Assembly (NCBI GenBank): GCA_018268415.1
Contig: JAFDWO010000043.1
Location: forward strand, 1-64,000
Direction of reading: 5' to 3'
From: Actinomycetota bacterium
GTDB taxonomy: Bacteria; Actinomycetota; Thermoleophilia; Solirubrobacterales; 70-9
DNA: 64,000 bases
The notes beneath the pieces were generated by a model. That model ran no database searches, was not told the origin of the DNA, and saw only the letters and a program-made list of their open reading frames with translations. Both the position numbers and the translations under genes were made by a program. Shown piece after piece: positions 60,636 through 64,000 of the stretch (the first letter of the stretch is position 1; each line of letters starts with the position of its first letter).

Positions 60636-62396
60636 ATGACGTCAGCCGCCACCGCCGCCGGGCACGGTGCCCCCCACGACGACAAGTACAAGTGGATGGC
60701 GCTCTCCAACACCACCCTGGCGATCCTGCTCGCGACGCTCGACGCCTCGATCACGCTGATCGCGATGCCGGACATCTTCCGCGGCATCCACCTCGACCCG
60801 CTTCTGCCCTCCAACAGCTTCTACCTGCTGTGGATGATCCTCGGGTACCTGGTCGTCACCAGCGTGCTGATCGTCAGCCTCGGGCGCCTCGGGGACATGT
60901 ACGGGCGGGTGCGGATCTACAACCTCGGCTTCGTCATCTACACGGTGGCCTCGCTGCTGTTGGCGATCGACTGGATGACGGGGACCGACGGCGCCCTCTT
61001 CCTGGTCGTCTTCCGCATCGTCCAAGGCATCGGCGGCGCCTGCCTGCTCGCCAACTCGGCGGCGATCCTCACCGATGCCTTCCCCGCCAACCAGCGCGGC
61101 ATGGCGCTCGGGATCAACAACATCGTCGGGGTCAGCGGGATGTTCATCGGACTGGTGCTCGGCGGCCTCCTGGCGCCGATCGACTGGCGCCTCGTCTTCT
61201 TGATCTCGGTCCCGGTCGGCATCTTCGGCACCGTCTGGGCCTACACGAAGCTGAAAGAGCTCTCGACCCCGCATCCCGGCTCGATCGATTGGTGGGGCAA
61301 CCTGACCTTCGCCCTCGCCCTGATCCTGGCGATGGTCGCGGTGACCTACGGCATCCGGCCCTACGGCGACTCGCCGACCGGCTGGGGCAGCCCGCGCGTG
61401 CTGGCCCTGCTCGCCGGTGCCCTCATCTCGATGATCGCCTTCGTGCTGGTCGAGCGGCGGGTGAAGGAACCGATGTTCCGCCTGCCGCTCTTCCGCATCC
61501 GCGCCTTCACCTTCGGCACGCTCTCGACCTTCCTCGCCGCGATCGCCCGCGGCGGCCTGATGTTCATGCTGATCATCTGGCTGCAGGGCATCTGGCTGCC
61601 GCTGCACGGCTACGACTACACCGAAGCGCCGCTGATCGCGGGCATCTACATGCTGCCGCTGACCGTCGGGATGCTGATCGCGGGCCCGGCCTCGGGCTAC
61701 CTGTCGGACCGCTTCGGCGCACGCGGGTTCGCGACCGGGGGGATGATCGCCGCCGCCGCCAGCTTTGCCGCCCTCACCTTCCTGCCGGTCGACTTCTCCT
61801 ACCCCGTCTTCGCCGCGATCCTTGCCTTCAACGGGATCTCGATGGGGATGTTCGCCTCGCCCAACCGCGCCGCCGTGATGAACAGCCTGCCGCCCGGCGA
61901 CCGCGGCGCCGGCGGCGGCATGAACCAGACCTTCCAGAACTCGGCCCAGGTGATCTCGATGGGGATCTTCTTCACGCTGCTGATCGTCGGCCTGGCAGCG
62001 AGCCTCCCACACGCGATGACCACCGGCCTCGAAGCGCACGGCATCTCCGCCGCGAAAGCCCACGAAGTCGGCGAAACCCCACCGATCTCCGTGCTCTTCG
62101 CCGCCTTCCTCGGCGAAAACCCGATCGAACACCTCCTCGGAGCCCAGACCCTGCACGAACTCCCGCAGCAAGCCCAGGCGGCGCTCACCGGGCATACCTT
62201 CTTCCCCAACCTGATCGCGGGGCCGTTCAGCGACGGCCTCGACACGGCCTTCGGCTTCGCGATCGTCGCCTGCCTGATCGCGGCGGCCGCCTCGCTGATG
62301 CGCGGTGGCCGCTACACCTACGCCGAGCCGAGCGAGGCGCGCGCCGCCGCCGCCCGGCCGGCCATCCCCGAACTGGAGGAGTCACATGCGAGTTGA
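60636..62396 (+). CDS. MFS multidrug efflux transporter (DHA2/EmrB-QacA type, 14 helices)
   Basis: 586 residues. The N-terminus has LDASITLIAMPDI, the DHA2 motif near helix 1, then LGRLGDMYGRVRIYN (loop 2-3), IVQGIGGACLLANSAAIL (motif C-like) and SDRFGARGFATG in the second half. Fourteen hydrophobic stretches are visible, the last near VACLIAAAASLM. A proton-driven drug exporter. Paired divergently with MarR, so expression is probably drug-induced. It overlaps the next gene by 11 nt. Confidence 0.92.
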   Translation: MTSAATAAGHGAPHDDKYKWMALSNTTLAILLATLDASITLIAMPDIFRGIHLDPLLPSNSFYLLWMILGYLVVTSVLIVSLGRLGDMYGRVRIYNLGFVIYTVASLLLAIDWMTGTDGALFLVVFRIVQGIGGACLLANSAAILTDAFPANQRGMALGINNIVGVSGMFIGLVLGGLLAPIDWRLVFLISVPVGIFGTVWAYTKLKELSTPHPGSIDWWGNLTFALALILAMVAVTYGIRPYGDSPTGWGSPRVLALLAGALISMIAFVLVERRVKEPMFRLPLFRIRAFTFGTLSTFLAAIARGGLMFMLIIWLQGIWLPLHGYDYTEAPLIAGIYMLPLTVGMLIAGPASGYLSDRFGARGFATGGMIAAAASFAALTFLPVDFSYPVFAAILAFNGISMGMFASPNRAAVMNSLPPGDRGAGGGMNQTFQNSAQVISMGIFFTLLIVGLAASLPHAMTTGLEAHGISAAKAHEVGETPPISVLFAAFLGENPIEHLLGAQTLHELPQQAQAALTGHTFFPNLIAGPFSDGLDTAFGFAIVACLIAAAASLMRGGRYTYAEPSEARAAAARPAIPELEESHAS

Positions 62397-63057
62397 CTGG
62401 CACGGACAGTCCGCGTTCACGCTCGAGGGCGCGGCGGCGACGGTCTTCATCGATCCCTGGGGCGACATGTCCGGCGCCGCGGCGAAAGGGATCTCCTGGG
62501 GCTACCCGGCGATCGAGCCGCCGGCGGCCACCGACCTGCTGATCGTCACCCACGAGCACCGCGACCACAACGCGGTCGAGGTGATCGGCGGCGAGCCGGC
62601 CCTGGTGCGCGCCCTGGCGGGGACCCACGGGACGCCACTCGGCGAGGTCGTCGCGATCGCCTCCGAGCACGACGGGGTGGCAGGCACCGAACGCGGGCCC
62701 AACACGATCGTCGTCTTCGACCTCGACGGCCTGCGCATCTGCCACTTCGGTGACTTCGGACAGGACGCGCTGCGACCCGAGCAACGCGCTCACCTCGACA
62801 ACGTCGACCTGCTCTTCCTCCCGGTCGGCGGCGGCCCGACCATCGACGGCCCGACCGCCGCGGAGATCGCCAGGGACCTCGGCCCGTCCTGGGTGGTACC
62901 GATGCACTACAAGACCGACAGGATCAACTTCCTCGACACCGAGGATGCGTTCGTCGCGGCGATGCCGAAGACGGAGCGCCTCTCCTCGCCGTCGTTCGAC
63001 ACCGCGGAGCTGGAGAGGGGAGACGGGCCGCTGGCGGTCGTCCCTGCCGCGCCGTAG
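62386..63057 (+). CDS. MBL-fold metal-dependent hydrolase (UlaG-like)
   Basis: 223 residues. It starts MRVDWHGQSAFTLEG and has IVTHEHRDHNAVE, HFGDFGQ and VVPMHYKT, the compact UlaG-type (beta-lactamase superfamily 3) layout. The start ATG 62386 lies within the MFS gene end, preceded by GGAGGAG, so it is translationally coupled to the transporter. The substrate is unknown; it could modify a compound handled by the transporter (inference). Confidence 0.87.
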   Translation: MRVDWHGQSAFTLEGAAATVFIDPWGDMSGAAAKGISWGYPAIEPPAATDLLIVTHEHRDHNAVEVIGGEPALVRALAGTHGTPLGEVVAIASEHDGVAGTERGPNTIVVFDLDGLRICHFGDFGQDALRPEQRAHLDNVDLLFLPVGGGPTIDGPTAAEIARDLGPSWVVPMHYKTDRINFLDTEDAFVAAMPKTERLSSPSFDTAELERGDGPLAVVPAAP

Positions 63058-63067
63058 GGGTCGACAG

Positions 63068-63802
63068 CTAGACCCCGGCCGCCGCCCGAGCGCTCGCGTG
63101 AGCGGCGCGCTCCAGCTCGTCGGGAAGGGGCTCGAGGTCAGGCCTCCTCCCGTAGCGGCGCTCCAGCGCCAGCTTGATCAGGTGGTCCGCGAGCCAGGCG
63201 TTCTTCGGCAGGAGCGGGCCGTGGAGGTAGGTGCCGATGAGGTTGTCGCGCCAGACGCCCTCGAGGCCGTCGGTGCCGTTGTTGCCGTGGCCTTTGACGA
63301 CGCGGCCGAGGGGGCGGGCAGCGGGGCCGAAGTAGGTGCGGCCGCCGTGGTTCTCGAAGCCCGCCAGGACGCGCGGCTCGCCGTCCAGCTCCGTCTCGAT
63401 CGCGACGTTGCCGATCAGGCGCGGACCCTCCTCGCGGATCGTGCGCAGGTCGGCGAGGCCAAGGCCGGGAAGGGTCTCCGCGCCGAGCTGATAGCTCTCG
63501 CCGAGCAGCTGGTAGCCGCCGCAGACGGCGAGCAGGGCGGCGCCGTCCGCGACCGCCGCGGCAAGGGCGGCGCGCTTGGTCTCAACCATGTCGGCGGCGA
63601 CGACGCGCTGATCACGGTCCTGGCCGCCGCCCACGTAGAAGAGGTCGTGCTCGCCGGGGTCGACCGACTCGCCCGGCCCGGCGCCCTGCCAGGCGAACCC
63701 GATCCCACGCCACTCGCAGCGCCGCTGCAGGAAGAGGATGTTGCCGCGGTCGGCGTAGATGTTCATCTGCTCGGGATAGAGGCTGAGGACGCGGAGCTCC
63801 AT
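63068..63802 (-). CDS. gatD: Lipid II isoglutaminyl synthase glutaminase subunit GatD / CobQ-like amidotransferase
   Basis: A 244-residue class I glutamine amidotransferase of the CobB/CobQ type. It begins MELRVLSLYPEQMNIYADRGNIL, typical of GatD, with the nucleophile in AVCGGYQLLG, GFENHGGRT and the His in IGTYLHGPLLPKN. GatD supplies ammonia to MurT to amidate D-Glu of lipid II. ATG 63802 overlaps the stop of the upstream gene (TGATG). The upstream fragment does not look like MurT, so the assignment relies on this sequence alone. Confidence 0.88.
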   Translation of the reverse strand: MELRVLSLYPEQMNIYADRGNILFLQRRCEWRGIGFAWQGAGPGESVDPGEHDLFYVGGGQDRDQRVVAADMVETKRAALAAAVADGAALLAVCGGYQLLGESYQLGAETLPGLGLADLRTIREEGPRLIGNVAIETELDGEPRVLAGFENHGGRTYFGPAARPLGRVVKGHGNNGTDGLEGVWRDNLIGTYLHGPLLPKNAWLADHLIKLALERRYGRRPDLEPLPDELERAAHASARAAAGV

Positions 63803-64000
63803 CACGCCTCCTCGCCGAGGACGACGACGGTGGAGCCGACGTGGTCCTCGGTCGGGTCGATATAGAGGCGTTCGATCGGGACCAGTCCGACCTCGGCCGC
63901 CTCGCCCTCCAGCTCGTCGGCGGTCAGCGTGCAGATCGTCACCTGGTCGGGGGTGTCGGTGAGCTCGCCGCTCGGCGAGACCCGCTGGCGCAGCCGGTGG
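63802..64000 (-). CDS. C-terminal fragment of a gene cut by the window edge
   Basis: The last 65 codons are in the window, ending LYIDPTEDHVGST then VVVLGEEA and TGA 63802-63804. The pattern (TICTLTADELEGEAAEVGL, then PIERL, EDHVGSTVVVL) looks most like the C-terminal end of a class I SAM-dependent methyltransferase and not like MurT. It is coupled to gatD by the TGATG overlap. Confidence 0.6.
   Translation of the reverse strand, partial: HRLRQRVSPSGELTDTPDQVTICTLTADELEGEAAEVGLVPIERLYIDPTEDHVGSTVVVLGEEA

Overview
This window is high-GC chromosomal DNA from an actinobacterium, most likely a deep-branching lineage such as Thermoleophilia/Solirubrobacterales (inference). The evidence is an integration-host-factor gene (mihF) between pyrD and gmk, a pyrR-pyrB-pyrC-carA-carB-pyrK-pyrD operon with a PyrR mRNA site, a GatD-type amidotransferase, many GTG/TTG starts and many promoters whose -10 box lies only 6-10 nt before the start codon. 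I see no rRNA, transposase, integrase, phage gene or CRISPR array. Nearly every gene is core housekeeping.

Layout. 1-401 holds an intergenic palindromic element. 402-5264 (minus) is an operon corA, HIT hydrolase, phosphomannomutase, MBL hydrolase, lipid kinase. 5383-9682 (plus) is a SAM-I riboswitch followed by a threonine-synthase-like PLP enzyme, a ThiS/MoaD-like sulfur carrier ending in Gly-Gly, two nucleotide-sugar genes and an SRAP protein. 9702-14469 carries a membrane-anchored unknown, an alpha/beta hydrolase, a phosphotransferase, an unknown small protein, tRNA-Arg(CCG) and RNase Z. 15053-24036 is the pyrimidine operon, followed by mihF, gmk, rpoZ and coaBC (to 26782). 26798-34860 is the translation/ribosome-maturation cluster: rimP (short), nusA, infB, rbfA, nrnA, truB, ribF, rpsO and a peroxiredoxin. 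35476-42270 is pnp, M16 peptidase, dapB, dapA and RNase J. 43715-45888 (minus) is a two-component system. 45934-54198 is ftsK, cinA, ligT/thpR, recA, a membrane cytochrome c, miaB and a compact miaA. 54264-57158 is a dapF homologue with both catalytic cysteines changed to serine, an LL-DAP aminotransferase and an MBL protein. 57168-64000 is an SDR, hflX, dut, a marR/MFS efflux pair, an MBL protein, gatD and a truncated gene.

The unexplained part is between the genes. Five intergenic regions (1-401, 11525-12174, 14470-15050, 34861-35380, 42271-43620) contain copies of one modular, non-coding element. Each is built in the same order from a short tag motif, long hairpins and a CTCGGACGG-rich tail. 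Two hairpins with unrelated stems share the same 14-nt loop CACAGCCTGCCAGG, and one hairpin has had its entire stem replaced between copies while base pairing and flanks are kept. Three smaller dispersed palindromic repeat families (two copies each) sit at or inside gene 3' ends. Together these look like an undescribed family of structured intergenic elements. Other points of interest are the SAM-riboswitch/thrC-like/sulfur-carrier unit, the double Cys-to-Ser DapF, the compact MiaA and RimP, a zinc-finger-like insert in NusA, and a gene that starts 6 nt after a tRNA.
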